A stretch of 64,000 nt of DNA from Metridium senile (GCA_949775045.1 OX459100.1:964501-1028500), one strand, 5' to 3'. Counted from the first letter of the stretch, positions 35,570 to 47,624 are shown. Made by a program: numbers and translations. Notes: generated by a model not told the origin, from the letters alone.

Positions 35570-35840
35570 CAATCATTGCCAAAATGTGTTGGCACGATCA
35601 CATTTCGGACACTTTTTTGTGGGTCTATCATTTTTTTCATTTATGAGGATAAGTTTGTCTACCCCCCTCCCCCATACAATGTTGCTGTTTTTCATGAAAG
35701 AGTACAAGAGTTGGAAATGTTTCCCGCGATTGACAAGGTTCATATACCCCTCCAGCAACATTGACAGGGGGAGGGGGGGTATTACAGATATAGGAACATA
35801 ACAAAATCAACAATCGTGCCAACAGTTTTGTCAATGATTG
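35570..35840. mobile_element. 271-bp MITE-like end repeat, copy 1
   Basis: Terminal inverted repeats of about 29 bp: CAATCATTGCCAAAATGTGT at the left, CAATCATTGACAAAACTGTT from the minus strand at the right, both running on to TGGCACGAT. A second inner pair of arms, C-rich CCCCCCTCCCCC with CAATGTTGCTG and its inverse, lies at about 35655-35690 and 35753-35790. TA precedes it at the array's left edge. The same segment recurs at 40277, 44980 and 49683, and a shorter relative stands alone at 56340. Confidence 0.85.
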
Positions 35841-36196
35841 TCTGAGACACATATGACTTAAAACGCCATTGATATTGTTGTGGAAATGATATGAAATTTT
35901 CAGGACACAAAGTACATAGTGTACCGATTTGAACAGTAGCAAATTTTTTTCCAGAAAGAAGTTAATACTATCATGTGACGTCACTTTTGTTTAAAGTGCT
36001 TTAAATGAATGTAAAATTTACATGACAAGACACTTATATGCTCTATATTCGATAACACCCGTGTTCAAAATAAATGTTCTAAGGTAATAAGCAGTCCTTA
36101 ACACATATATGCTTCGTAGTTGATATATTTATACTATATCTCGCGCAAAATTGGATAACCATAGTAACGCCCAAAAATGCACGCGCTTAAGGCGTA

Positions 36197-37445
36197 CGCA
36201 ACAATACACGTCATTGTGAAGATATCAACGTTTGGAGAGGGTGAAAATGGTCTTCAAAGGCAAGATTAATGCCTATTAATGTGCCAGAGCGTATGTTCTG
36301 TTTAGAAAAAACACATACTCTCTTTCGGAAATAGCAGAGATGTGTTCTATATCAAAAAGCAGTGTAAGAAGAATTGGTTTAAACAAAATGAAGCGGAATT
36401 CAAAACAACCCGACAAGAAAAGTAAGTTGGGAAGAAAGACTAACTTAACTGACAGAGAAAGAAGAATTCTATCCAGGGGAATCAAAAGGATCAGGAAAGA
36501 GGACGTAAATTTTACAGTGAAATCTTTAATAGAGTATTGCGGGCTTTCGCAGCGGAAAACAAGCTACCGGACTTACCTCAGAGAAATACAAAGATTAGGG
36601 TACAAGAGTTTACAGACTTGAAGAAAGGGACTAATCAGTGAATCTGACAGAAAGAAAAGACTTAAATTTGCAAAAGACGATGTAAAAACATTGAAAACTA
36701 CACCAAACTATTGGACGGAGGACATGGTATTTTATCTTGACGGAGTTTCTTTTATTTATAAGTACAATCCGAAAGCAAATGCAATGAGTCCTAAAGGGAG
36801 GGTTTGGAGAAAAAGAAATGAGGGATTACAAATAACATCTAAGGGTTCGAAGAGTCTAGCAGGAGGAAGAAGGCTCCACCTTTTGGTTCTTATTAGTTAT
36901 AGACAAGGTGCTATTTTTATTGAACAATACCACAAAATAGATGGCGAGTATTTCGCTGACTTTATTACTAGAAATTTTGAAAACATTTTCAAAAAGTTTT
37001 CAAAAACCAAAGCCAGAAAATTTGTTATGGACAACGATCCTAGTCAAAATAGCTCATTAGCTAAAAAAGCACTAAAAAAATCAAAGGCTACAATGGTGTG
37101 TATTCCTGCAAGGTCTCCAGACCTAAATCCGATTGAAAATATTTTTAATTTAGTTAAAAGAAAAATAAATAATGATGCTATAGAGCAAAATATTCTTAAA
37201 GAGAATTTTGAAACTTTTAAAGAACGTGTTATTGATACTTTATATTCGTTTGATACAACTGTCATAGACAAAACTATTCAAAGCATTCCCAAAAGACTTG
37301 AAGATATTATTAAATCCAAGGGATTTAGAACTAAATATTAGATTTACTACCTTGTATTAGTACATCCATTTTGCCTTTAAAGACCATTTTCACTCTCTTC
37401 ACTGTCTTATGAAATTGATATTTTCACAATCACATTGTTGTCACG
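36197..37445 (+). mobile_element. Tc1/mariner-like element nested in unit 1
   Basis: Inverted repeats at 36199-36267 and 37368-37440 match (CAACAAT, ATTGTGAAGATATCAA, GTGAAAATGGTCTTCAAAGG against their inverted counterparts). TA flanks both edges (36195-36196, 37446-37447). The length, 1.25 kb, is normal for the superfamily. These inverted repeats differ from the array ends, so this element may be a passenger of the larger unit. The copies are at 40904-42154 and 45607-46855. Confidence 0.7.
36247..37341 (+). pseudogene. Tc1-like DD34E transposase, interrupted by in-frame stops, unit 1
   Basis: One reading frame runs from an ATG inside the left inverted repeat to the stop at 37341, broken only by TAA at 36277-36279 and TGA at 36619-36621. 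It encodes the N-terminal helix-turn-helix (SLSEIAEMCSISKSSVRRIG) and the second DNA-binding part before the TGA. After it comes the linker typical of Tc1 (GLISESDRKKRLKFAKDD) and the catalytic core: D in FYLDGVSF, D in VMDNDPSQ and E in PDLNPIEN, with 34 residues between the last two. Such proteins cut and paste at TA. Recoding or an unseen intron could bypass the stops, but decay is simpler. The spacing of open frames and the codons are otherwise normal. Confidence 0.8.
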
Positions 37446-37488
37446 TAATCAGTATTTATATAGTGTGCAGTGTCTTCTGTGCAGAACA

Positions 37489-37858
37489 CGGTACTCCATT
37501 GTAAAATCGTAATGATTCACTAAGTGCAACAATAAAAAGAGCTTAGACCTTGATCAATGTTTTATTGATGTTTATTCTAACTATTTCCTACAGAAATTAT
37601 ATTCAAAAAGCCTAACATGCCCATTTTATCAACGGTACTCCACACAAAACTTGTATTAATTGTTTTGAACATGTCTTCATCTTTTTATAAGTGATTCAAC
37701 GTGGAGTACCGTTGGTTTTGAGTTAAATACTACAATTTGAAATATAAACTAAACGTCAGACAATTAAAGAATATATACAAACCCTATTGTTGAAAAAATT
37801 GGAGGGATATTTGTTTAATTTGGGGAGTAATCTATTATTTAACAGTGGAGAACCGTTG
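37489..37858. promoter_or_regulatory. Symmetric set of four iteron-like repeats, unit 1
   Basis: CGGTACTCCA at 37489-37498 and 37633-37642, then its inverse TGGAGTACCG at 37702-37711 and TGGAGAACCG at 37846-37855. Both pairs share the same centre (37672) and each arm has a 144-bp period. Longer arms CAACGGTACTCCAC / GTGGAGTACCGTTG form a hairpin with a 57-nt loop. Candidate binding sites for Rep or the transposase; alternatively a small element with the direct-repeat-in-inverted-repeat ends known from Tc1-like transposons. The copies are at 42198-42567 and 46899-47268. Confidence 0.6.
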
Positions 37859-37950
37859 CTATTTCACGGACAACTATATACAAGCGCACATGGTGTTGAA
37901 TGACACATTACAGACGTCATGTCTATACAAACAATGTTTTCTTTAATGTA

Positions 37951-37970
37951 TTATCTCTGTATAGAGATAA
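37951..37970. other. Perfect 8-bp stem, 4-nt loop hairpin, unit 1
   Basis: TTATCTCT-GTAT-AGAGATAA, unchanged in the other units (42660-42679, 47361-47380). Small hairpins serve as rolling-circle origins in CRESS-DNA replicons. The usual nonanucleotide was not seen here, so the role is open. Confidence 0.4.
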
Positions 37971-37988
37971 TAAATATATTTATATCTA

Positions 37989-38267
<279 letters not shown>

Positions 38268-38343
38268 AATGTATGTACACAAATTTATTAGCAAAAATGT
38301 ATGTACAAAAATTTATTAGCATACATACATATTCTTTGTTCAT

Positions 38344-39687
38344 TTATTTATTAGTTAAAATAAGTTCTGAGAAACAACGTGCGCATGGTTTCAATGCACA
38401 TTGCTCAACCTCTGGTATTTGTCTCCAAAATTCGAAATAATGCCAGCGTACTCTCATCATATCAGTATTAATTCGATCTATTGATCCTCCCTTTATCATA
38501 ACGAGTGGGGCATCTGCAGTCGCGAAAAAGGGTGAGTCCTTGTCGAAGAGAATGTCTTGTTGTACAAAACTTTTAGGTGCGGCTAAGTGCATAGTATCCC
38601 CTTCAAGCATTTGAAGGAAATCAGACCATGCGATTATAGAAGGCGACCATCTAAAGTCATTGAGGATTATTACTTCTGACTCCTCTGCACCCACCCACGC
38701 AAAACCACCAGTTGCCGGGTTCACAAAGGCATGGTAAATAGCTTTCAGAGGTGAAATCATGAATGTTTTACCTGAGTTTGCCGGTCCATATATATATATG
38801 TTTCGATATTTTGCACGTCCATAGTGAAGTGCTGAGTAAATTGCGCTAGCATAGACATGCACATTTATTTCATTTCGGTGAAGTATCTGTAGTGCGGCCG
38901 CTAGCCATTTCTTTTCACATCCTTCTATACAGTGTTTTTCACCTTCCTCTACTAGTAGTTCTATGCGACTTTTATTCAAGCGTTCTTGTTTCTTTTCAGC
39001 ATCTTGCAGTTGTGAAGATATAGATAATGCTTCATTTACTACTCTGATCCCTCTATTCGCTATAAATTGTGCAAGATCTTTTTTTCCCTTTTTCTCCTGT
39101 TTTGCTGCATAGGCCATTAGATCGAGCCGAGTCTTGATATTATTGTTTCGAATAATAGTGGTTACTTCGTAGACGCTTAGCATTCGTTTTCTTTTCTTCT
39201 TTTGCTTCTTCTTGGGGCCACTGCCTTGGCCATCAGCTCGACGAGATGTTGTAGCTGCAGAGGCTGCAGTAGTTCTCGGTTCGTCCTCTAAGCTTGGATG
39301 GTCGGGCGATAAAAACGGTGTTGTATCTTCTTTTGTGCAGTAGCGATAAGCACTATAATAGTTACTGTGATTGTTGCTGAAATTGACTTGAATTCCAAAC
39401 CTTGCATCTAATGTATCACGAACTAGAAGCCATCTACTTCTTTTGTTGAGCTTTAGAGCCATATGGTAGTGATATACTTTGTCGGACAGGTCGTTGTTTG
39501 TATCGTTGTGATTATGCTCTTCTTTAGCGACTATAAACTGTACAATACGCGATGTCGTTGATGTACCCCATGCATTACGAACAATATTTGCAAACGATTC
39601 ACGAGAATGGACTTTTTCGGGATCTGCTCGACTGTATGTAACTAAATAGACCAAACGTTGCGAACGATTCGGCATTGCCTCTGCCAT
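38344..39687 (-). CDS. CRESS-type replication initiator Rep (HUH endonuclease + SF3 helicase), unit 1
   Basis: 447 codons from the ATG at 39687; an upstream in-frame GTG adds two codons only. HUH-type endonuclease in the N-terminal part: motif 1 RLVYLVTYS (11-19), motif 2 VYHYHMALKL with H73 and H75, motif 3 YRYCTKED with Y116 as presumed nicking tyrosine and K119. A Lys/Arg-rich stretch near 159-168 may be a nuclear signal. SF3 helicase at the C-terminus: Walker A GPANSGKT (301-308), Walker B VIILNDF (339-345), a motif-C-like FFATADAP, and MRVRW near the end as possible arginine finger. Such proteins nick an origin, stay joined to the 5' end and unwind DNA for rolling-circle replication. The frame is open and identical in unit 2. 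It could be an endogenous viral-type gene or part of a Rep-encoding transposon. Relatives are common as uncharacterised proteins in invertebrate genomes, to my knowledge. Confidence 0.85.
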   Translation of the reverse strand: MAEAMPNRSQRLVYLVTYSRADPEKVHSRESFANIVRNAWGTSTTSRIVQFIVAKEEHNHNDTNNDLSDKVYHYHMALKLNKRSRWLLVRDTLDARFGIQVNFSNNHSNYYSAYRYCTKEDTTPFLSPDHPSLEDEPRTTAASAATTSRRADGQGSGPKKKQKKKRKRMLSVYEVTTIIRNNNIKTRLDLMAYAAKQEKKGKKDLAQFIANRGIRVVNEALSISSQLQDAEKKQERLNKSRIELLVEEGEKHCIEGCEKKWLAAALQILHRNEINVHVYASAIYSALHYGRAKYRNIYIYGPANSGKTFMISPLKAIYHAFVNPATGGFAWVGAEESEVIILNDFRWSPSIIAWSDFLQMLEGDTMHLAAPKSFVQQDILFDKDSPFFATADAPLVMIKGGSIDRINTDMMRVRWHYFEFWRQIPEVEQCALKPCARCFSELILTNK

Positions 39688-40276
39688 GATCACAATGTGA
39701 ACTTCAAATAGACGTTTTCTGCTCAGTTGTATAATGTTCTTTATGTATAACGCTTTGAAGTATGAGATTTATTTTACAAATGCACAACTTTTATAATGTA
39801 CCAAACCAGTGACGTGCATCTTTTGCAATATGTGACGTTTGCGCTATTACGTACAAAATGTAGCAATTTTGAGGCGCGTCAATTATAGCATATACGTCAA
39901 AAGTAACTTCACATTCGTAGGTATTTACATAAGATGTAGTTGATAAGAAAATCATTGTTTAAAGAGAACGTGGTTATTATTGGATTAACTGTGAAGGTGA
40001 TGATATCTTTTCTGATAATTACTTCATTCTATTAAGTAAGAGACCTTTTAAAATATTTTTTTGGTGTATCCCCTTGTTACGTTGGCATAATTTCGCACTT
40101 AAATATAAGGGTTGCTACGGCAAAATGACATTTCCACTAGTTTTCATGTCGTTAGGGGTCGGATATACACATATTACATATCAATCTTTTCCTTTCGAGG
40201 CATAGCTTGTAATTAGGAACGCTGCTGACCTCTTACTCGTTTATTTTTAATGAAATTCCACAATATGTCCCTCAGA
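39688..40276. promoter_or_regulatory. Spacer upstream of Rep, unit 1, probable Rep promoter
   Basis: 589 bp between the Rep start and the next 271-bp segment. It has CRE-like GACG words (tgacgtgca, tgacgtttg) at about 39812-39842. The last bases CTCAGA mirror the TCTGAG that follows the 271-bp segment. In unit 2 five bases (TTAAA) are missing here near 44666. The copies are at 44396-44979 and 49094-49682. Confidence 0.45.
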
Positions 40277-40547
40277 CAATCATTGCCAAAATGTGTTGGC
40301 ACGATCACATTTCGGACACTTTTTTGTGGGTCTATCATTTTTTTCATTTATGAGGATAAGTTTGTCTACCCCCCTCCCCCATACAATGTTGCTGTTTTTC
40401 ATGAAAGAGTACAAGAGTTGGAAATGTTTCCCGCGATTGACAAGGTTCATATACCCCTCCAGCAACATTGACAGGGGGAGGGGGGGTATTACAGATATAG
40501 GAACATAACAAAATCAACAATCGTGCCAACAGTTTTGTCAATGATTG
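40277..40547. mobile_element. 271-bp MITE-like end repeat, copy 2
   Basis: Same length and near-identical sequence as copy 1. The bases outside it are CTCAGA on the left and TCTGAG on the right instead of TA. The inverted repeat therefore continues outward for about 15 more bases (CTCAGA..., ACATAT) into the unit bodies. Confidence 0.85.
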
Positions 40548-40953
40548 TCTGAGACACATATGACTTAAAACGCCATTGATATTGTTGTGGAAATGATATG
40601 AAATTTTCAGGACACAAAGTACATAGTGTACCGATTTGAACAGTAGCAAATTTTTTTCCAGAAAGAAGTTAATACTATCATGTGACGTCACTTTTGTTTA
40701 AAGTGCTTTAAATGAATGTAAAATTTACATGACAAGACACTTATATGCTCTATATTCGATAACACCCGTGTTCAAAATAAATGTTCTAAGGTAATAAGCA
40801 GTCCTTAACACATATATGCTTCGTAGTTGATATATTTATACTATATCTCGCGCAAAATTGGATAACCATAGTAACGCCCAAAAATGCACGCGCTTAAGGC
40901 GTACGCAACAATACACGTCATTGTGAAGATATCAACGTTTGGAGAGGGTGAAA

Positions 40954-42050
40954 ATGGTCTTCAAAGGCAAGATTAATGCCTATTAATGTGCCAGAGCGTA
41001 TGTTCTGTTTAGAAAAAACACATACTCTCTTTCGGAAATAGCAGAGATGTGTTCTATATCAAAAAGCAGTGTAAGAAGAATTGGTTTAAACAAAATGAAG
41101 CGGAATTCAAAACAACCCGACAAGAAAAGTAAGTTGGGAAGAAAGACTAACTTAACTGACAGAGAAAGAAGAATTCTATCCAGGGGAATCAAAAGGATCA
41201 GGAAAGAGGACGTAAATTTTACAGTGAAATCTTTAATAGAGTATTGCGGGCTTTCGCAGCGGAAAACAAGCTACCGGACTTACCTCAGAGAAATACAAAG
41301 ATTAGGGTACAAGAGTTTACAGACTTGAAGAAAGGGACTAATCAGTGAATCTGACAGAAAGAAAAGACTTAAATTTGCAAAAGACGATGTAAAAACATTG
41401 AAAACTACACCAAACTATTGGACGGAGGACATGGTATTTTATCTTGACGGAGTTTCTTTTATTTATAAGTACAATCCGAAAGCAAATGCAATGAGTCCTA
41501 AAGGGAGGGTTTGGAGAAAAAGAAATGAGGGATTACAAATAACATCTAAGGGTTCGAAGAGTCTAGCAGGAGGAAGAAGGCTCCACCTTTTGGTTCTTAT
41601 TAGTTATAGACACAAGGTGCTATTTTTATTGAACAATACCACAAAATAGATGGCGAGTATTTCGCTGACTTTATTACTAGAAATTTTGAAAACATTTTCA
41701 AAAAGTTTTCAAAAACCAAAGCCAGAAAATTTGTTATGGACAACGATCCTAGTCAAAATAGCTCATTAGCTAAAAAAGCACTAAAAAAATCAAAGGCTAC
41801 AATGGTGTGTATTCCTGCAAGGTCTCCAGACCTAAATCCGATTGAAAATATTTTTAATTTAGTTAAAAGAAAAATAAATAATGATGCTATAGAGCAAAAT
41901 ATTCTTAAAGAGAATTTTGAAACTTTTAAAGAACGTGTTATTGATACTTTATATTCGTTTGATACAACTGTCATAGACAAAACTATTCAAAGCATTCCCA
42001 AAAGACTTGAAGATATTATTAAATCCAAGGGATTTAGAACTAAATATTAG
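40954..42050 (+). pseudogene. Tc1-like transposase, unit 2, stops plus frameshift
   Basis: It carries the same two in-frame stops as unit 1 (TGA at 41326-41328). A two-base insertion (AC) near 41611 additionally shifts the frame inside the catalytic core. The second and third catalytic residues remain readable in the following frame (41736-42050). Confidence 0.8.
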
Positions 42051-42709
42051 ATTTACTACCTTGTATTAGTACATCCATTTTGCCTTTAAAGACCATTTTC
42101 ACTCTCTTCACTGTCTTATGAAATTGATATTTTCACAATCACATTGTTGTCACGTAATCAGTATTTATATAGTGTGCAGTGTCTTCTGTGCAGAACACGG
42201 TACTCCATTGTAAAATCGTAATGATTCACTAAGTGCAACAATAAAAAGAGCTTAGACCTTGATCAATGTTTTATTGATGTTTATTCTAACTATTTCCTAC
42301 AGAAATTATATTCAAAAAGCCTAACATGCCCATTTTATCAACGGTACTCCACACAAAACTTGTATTAATTGTTTTGAACATGTCTTCATCTTTTTATAAG
42401 TGATTCAACGTGGAGTACCGTTGGTTTTGAGTTAAATACTACAATTTGAAATATAAACTAAACGTCAGACAATTAAAGAATATATACAAACCCTATTGTT
42501 GAAAAAATTGGAGGGATATTTGTTTAATTTGGGGAGTAATCTATTATTTAACAGTGGAGAACCGTTGCTATTTCACGGACAACTATATACAAGCGCACAT
42601 GGTGTTGAATGACACATTACAGACGTCATGTCTATACAAACAATGTTTTCTTTAATGTATTATCTCTGTATAGAGATAATAAATATATTTATATCTATAG
42701 TATAAGTAT

Positions 42710-42781
<72 letters not shown>

Positions 42782-42819
42782 ATGTAGTATAGATATAAAG
42801 ATATTTATATTTATTACAC

Positions 42820-42931
<112 letters not shown>

Positions 42932-42942
42932 TATAAATATAT

Positions 42943-42975
<33 letters not shown>

Positions 42976-43051
42976 AATGTATGTACACAAATTTATTAGC
43001 AAAAATGTATGTACAAAAATTTATTAGCATACATACATATTCTTTGTTCAT

Positions 43052-44395
43052 TTATTTATTAGTTAAAATAAGTTCTGAGAAACAACGTGCGCATGGTTTC
43101 AATGCACATTGCTCAACCTCTGGTATTTGTCTCCAAAATTCGAAATAATGCCAGCGTACTCTCATCATATCAGTATTAATTCGATCTATTGATCCTCCCT
43201 TTATCATAACGAGTGGGGCATCTGCAGTCGCGAAAAAGGGTGAGTCCTTGTCGAAGAGAATGTCTTGTTGTACAAAACTTTTAGGTGCGGCTAAGTGCAT
43301 AGTATCCCCTTCAAGCATTTGAAGGAAATCAGACCATGCGATTATAGAAGGCGACCATCTAAAGTCATTGAGGATTATTACTTCTGACTCCTCTGCACCC
43401 ACCCACGCAAAACCACCAGTTGCCGGGTTCACAAAGGCATGGTAAATAGCTTTCAGAGGTGAAATCATGAATGTTTTACCTGAGTTTGCCGGTCCATATA
43501 TATATATGTTTCGATATTTTGCACGTCCATAGTGAAGTGCTGAGTAAATTGCGCTAGCATAGACATGCACATTTATTTCATTTCGGTGAAGTATCTGTAG
43601 TGCGGCCGCTAGCCATTTCTTTTCACATCCTTCTATACAGTGTTTTTCACCTTCCTCTACTAGTAGTTCTATGCGACTTTTATTCAAGCGTTCTTGTTTC
43701 TTTTCAGCATCTTGCAGTTGTGAAGATATAGATAATGCTTCATTTACTACTCTGATCCCTCTATTCGCTATAAATTGTGCAAGATCTTTTTTTCCCTTTT
43801 TCTCCTGTTTTGCTGCATAGGCCATTAGATCGAGCCGAGTCTTGATATTATTGTTTCGAATAATAGTGGTTACTTCGTAGACGCTTAGCATTCGTTTTCT
43901 TTTCTTCTTTTGCTTCTTCTTGGGGCCACTGCCTTGGCCATCAGCTCGACGAGATGTTGTAGCTGCAGAGGCTGCAGTAGTTCTCGGTTCGTCCTCTAAG
44001 CTTGGATGGTCGGGCGATAAAAACGGTGTTGTATCTTCTTTTGTGCAGTAGCGATAAGCACTATAATAGTTACTGTGATTGTTGCTGAAATTGACTTGAA
44101 TTCCAAACCTTGCATCTAATGTATCACGAACTAGAAGCCATCTACTTCTTTTGTTGAGCTTTAGAGCCATATGGTAGTGATATACTTTGTCGGACAGGTC
44201 GTTGTTTGTATCGTTGTGATTATGCTCTTCTTTAGCGACTATAAACTGTACAATACGCGATGTCGTTGATGTACCCCATGCATTACGAACAATATTTGCA
44301 AACGATTCACGAGAATGGACTTTTTCGGGATCTGCTCGACTGTATGTAACTAAATAGACCAAACGTTGCGAACGATTCGGCATTGCCTCTGCCAT
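43052..44395 (-). CDS. CRESS-type replication initiator Rep, unit 2
   Basis: Open frame of 447 codons with the same predicted protein as unit 1, including HYH, YCTK, GPANSGKT and VIILNDF. The absence of any change over 447 codons points to very recent duplication or to homogenisation between units. Confidence 0.85.
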   Translation of the reverse strand: MAEAMPNRSQRLVYLVTYSRADPEKVHSRESFANIVRNAWGTSTTSRIVQFIVAKEEHNHNDTNNDLSDKVYHYHMALKLNKRSRWLLVRDTLDARFGIQVNFSNNHSNYYSAYRYCTKEDTTPFLSPDHPSLEDEPRTTAASAATTSRRADGQGSGPKKKQKKKRKRMLSVYEVTTIIRNNNIKTRLDLMAYAAKQEKKGKKDLAQFIANRGIRVVNEALSISSQLQDAEKKQERLNKSRIELLVEEGEKHCIEGCEKKWLAAALQILHRNEINVHVYASAIYSALHYGRAKYRNIYIYGPANSGKTFMISPLKAIYHAFVNPATGGFAWVGAEESEVIILNDFRWSPSIIAWSDFLQMLEGDTMHLAAPKSFVQQDILFDKDSPFFATADAPLVMIKGGSIDRINTDMMRVRWHYFEFWRQIPEVEQCALKPCARCFSELILTNK

Positions 44396-44979
44396 GATCA
44401 CAATGTGAACTTCAAATAGACGTTTTCTGCTCAGTTGTATAATGTTCTTTATGTATAACGCTTTGAAGTATGAGATTTATTTTACAAATGCACAACTTTT
44501 ATAATGTACCAAACCAGTGACGTGCATCTTTTGCAATATGTGACGTTTGCGCTATTACGTACAAAATGTAGCAATTTTGAGGCGCGTCAATTATAGCATA
44601 TACGTCAAAAGTAACTTCACATTCGTAGGTATTTACATAAGATGTAGTTGATAAGAAAATCATTGTGAGAACGTGGTTATTATTGGATTAACTGTGAAGG
44701 TGATGATATCTTTTCTGATAATTACTTCATTCTATTAAGTAAGAGACCTTTTAAAATATTTTTTTGGTGTATCCCCTTGTTACGTTGGCATAATTTCGCA
44801 CTTAAATATAAGGGTTGCTACGGCAAAATGACATTTCCACTAGTTTTCATGTCGTTAGGGGTCGGATATACACATATTACATATCAATCTTTTCCTTTCG
44901 AGGCATAGCTTGTAATTAGGAACGCTGCTGACCTCTTACTCGTTTATTTTTAATGAAATTCCACAATATGTCCCTCAGA

Positions 44980-45250
44980 CAATCATTGCCAAAATGTGTT
45001 GGCACGATCACATTTCGGACACTTTTTTGTGGGTCTATCATTTTTTTCATTTATGAGGATAAGTTTGTCTACCCCCCTCCCCCATACAATGTTGCTGTTT
45101 TTCATGAAAGAGTACAAGAGTTGGAAATGTTTCCCGCGATTGACAAGGTTCATATACCCCTCCAGCAACATTGACAGGGGGAGGGGGGGTATTACAGATA
45201 TAGGAACATAACAAAATCAACAATCGTGCCAACAGTTTTGTCAATGATTG
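44980..45250. mobile_element. 271-bp MITE-like end repeat, copy 3
   Basis: Internal copy with the CTCAGA/TCTGAG context, like copy 2. Confidence 0.85.
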
Positions 45251-45656
45251 TCTGAGACACATATGACTTAAAACGCCATTGATATTGTTGTGGAAATGAT
45301 ATGAAATTTTCAGGACACAAAGTACATAGTGTACCGATTTGAACAGTAGCAAATTTTTTTCCAGAAAGAAGTTAATACTATCATGTGACGTCACTTTTGT
45401 TTAAAGTGCTTTAAATGAATGTAAAATTTACATGACAAGACACTTATATGCTCTATATTCGATAACACCCGTGTTCAAAATAAATGTTCTAAGGTAATAA
45501 GCAGTCCTTAACACATATATGCTTCGTAGTTGATATATTTATACTATATCTCGCGCAAAATTGGATAACCATAGTAACGCCCAAAAATGCACGCGCTTAA
45601 GGCGTACGCAACAATACACGTCATTGTGAAGATATCAACGTTTGGAGAGGGTGAAA

Positions 45657-46751
45657 ATGGTCTTCAAAGGCAAGATTAATGCCTATTAATGTGCCAGAGC
45701 GTATGTTCTGTTTAGAAAAAACACATACTCTCTTTCGGAAATAGCAGAGATGTGTTCTATATCAAAAAGCAGTGTAAGAAGAATTGGTTTAAACAAAATG
45801 AAGCGGAATTCAAAACAACCCGACAAGAAAAGTAAGTTGGGAAGAAAGACTAACTTAACTGACAGAGAAAGAAGAATTCTATCCAGGGGAATCAAAAGGA
45901 TCAGGAAAGAGGACGTAAATTTTACAGTGAAATCTTTAATAGAGTATTGCGGGCTTTCGCAGCGGAAAACAAGCTACCGGACTTACCTCAGAGAAATACA
46001 AAGATTAGGGTACAAGAGTTTACAGACTTGAAGAAAGGGACTAATCAGTGAATCTGACAGAAAGAAAAGACTTAAATTTGCAAAAGACGATGTAAAAACA
46101 TTGAAAACTACACCAAACTATTGGACGGAGGACATGGTATTTTATCTTGACGGAGTTTCTTTTATTTATAAGTACAATCCGAAAGCAAATGCAATGAGTC
46201 CTAAAGGGAGGGTTTGGAGAAAAAGAAATGAGGGATTACAAATAACATCTAAGGGTTCGAAGAGTCTAGCAGGAGGAAGAAGGCTCCACCTTTTGGTTCT
46301 TATTAGTTATAGACAAGGTGCTATTTTTATTGAACAATACCACAAAATAGATGGCGAGTATTTCGCTGACTTTATTACTAGAAATTTTGAAAACATTTTC
46401 AAAAAGTTTTCAAAAACCAAAGCCAGAAAATTTGTTATGGACAACGATCCTAGTCAAAATAGCTCATTAGCTAAAAAAGCACTAAAAAAATCAAAGGCTA
46501 CAATGGTGTGTATTCCTGCAAGGTCTCCAGACCTAAATCCGATTGAAAATATTTTTAATTTAGTTAAAAGAAAAATAAATAATGATGCTATAGAGCAAAA
46601 TATTCTTAAAGAGAATTTTGAAACTTTTAAAGAACGTGTTATTGATACTTTATATTCGTTTGATACAACTGTCATAGACAAAACTATTCAAAGCATTCCC
46701 AAAAGACTTGAAGATATTATTAAATCCAAGGGATTTAGAACTAAATATTAG
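45657..46751 (+). pseudogene. Tc1-like transposase, unit 3, with the shared stops
   Basis: Same frame as unit 1 with TGA at 46029-46031 and the upstream TAA; the C-terminal 216 codons are open and identical in predicted protein to unit 1. All three units share both stops, so these arose before the tandem amplification. Confidence 0.8.
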
Positions 46752-47411
46752 ATTTACTACCTTGTATTAGTACATCCATTTTGCCTTTAAAGACCATTTT
46801 CACTCTCTTCACTGTCTTATGAAATTGATATTTTCACAATCACATTGTTGTCACGTAATCAGTATTTATATAGTGTGCAGTGTCTTCTGTGCAGAACACG
46901 GTACTCCATTGTAAAATCGTAATGATTCACTAAGTGCAACAATAAAAAGAGCTTAGACCTTGATCAATGTTTTATTGATGTTTATTCTAACTATTTCCTA
47001 CAGAAATTATATTCAAAAAGCCTAACATGCCCATTTTATCAACGGTACTCCACACAAAACTTGTATTAATTGTTTTGAACATGTCTTCATCTTTTTATAA
47101 GTGATTCAACGTGGAGTACCGTTGGTTTTGAGTTAAATACTACAATTTGAAATATAAACTAAACGTCAGACAATTAAAGAATATATACAAACCCTATTGT
47201 TGAAAAAATTGGAGGGATATTTGTTTAATTTGGGGAGTAATCTATTATTTAACAGTGGAGAACCGTTGCTATTTCACGGACAACTATATACAAGCGCACA
47301 TGGTGTTGAATGACACATTACAGACGTCATGTCTATACAAACAATGTTTTCTTTAATGTATTATCTCTGTATAGAGATAATAAATATATTTATATCTATA
47401 GTATAAGTATA

Positions 47412-47481
<70 letters not shown>

Positions 47482-47536
47482 ATGTAGTATAGATATAAAG
47501 ATATTTATATTTATTACACATATATTATATATATAT

Positions 47537-47624
<88 letters not shown>

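Noticed and set aside
35202..35984. Several 60-115-codon frames at the array edge, repeated in each unit
   Set aside because: They fall in the 271-bp MITE and non-coding spacers, have no domains, and overlap each other on both strands.
36197..37445. Treating the Tc1-like transposase as the enzyme that defines the ends of the whole Rep unit
   Set aside because: It has its own inverted repeats and TA flanks, unlike the CAATCATTG ends of the array, so ownership of the unit ends is not shown.
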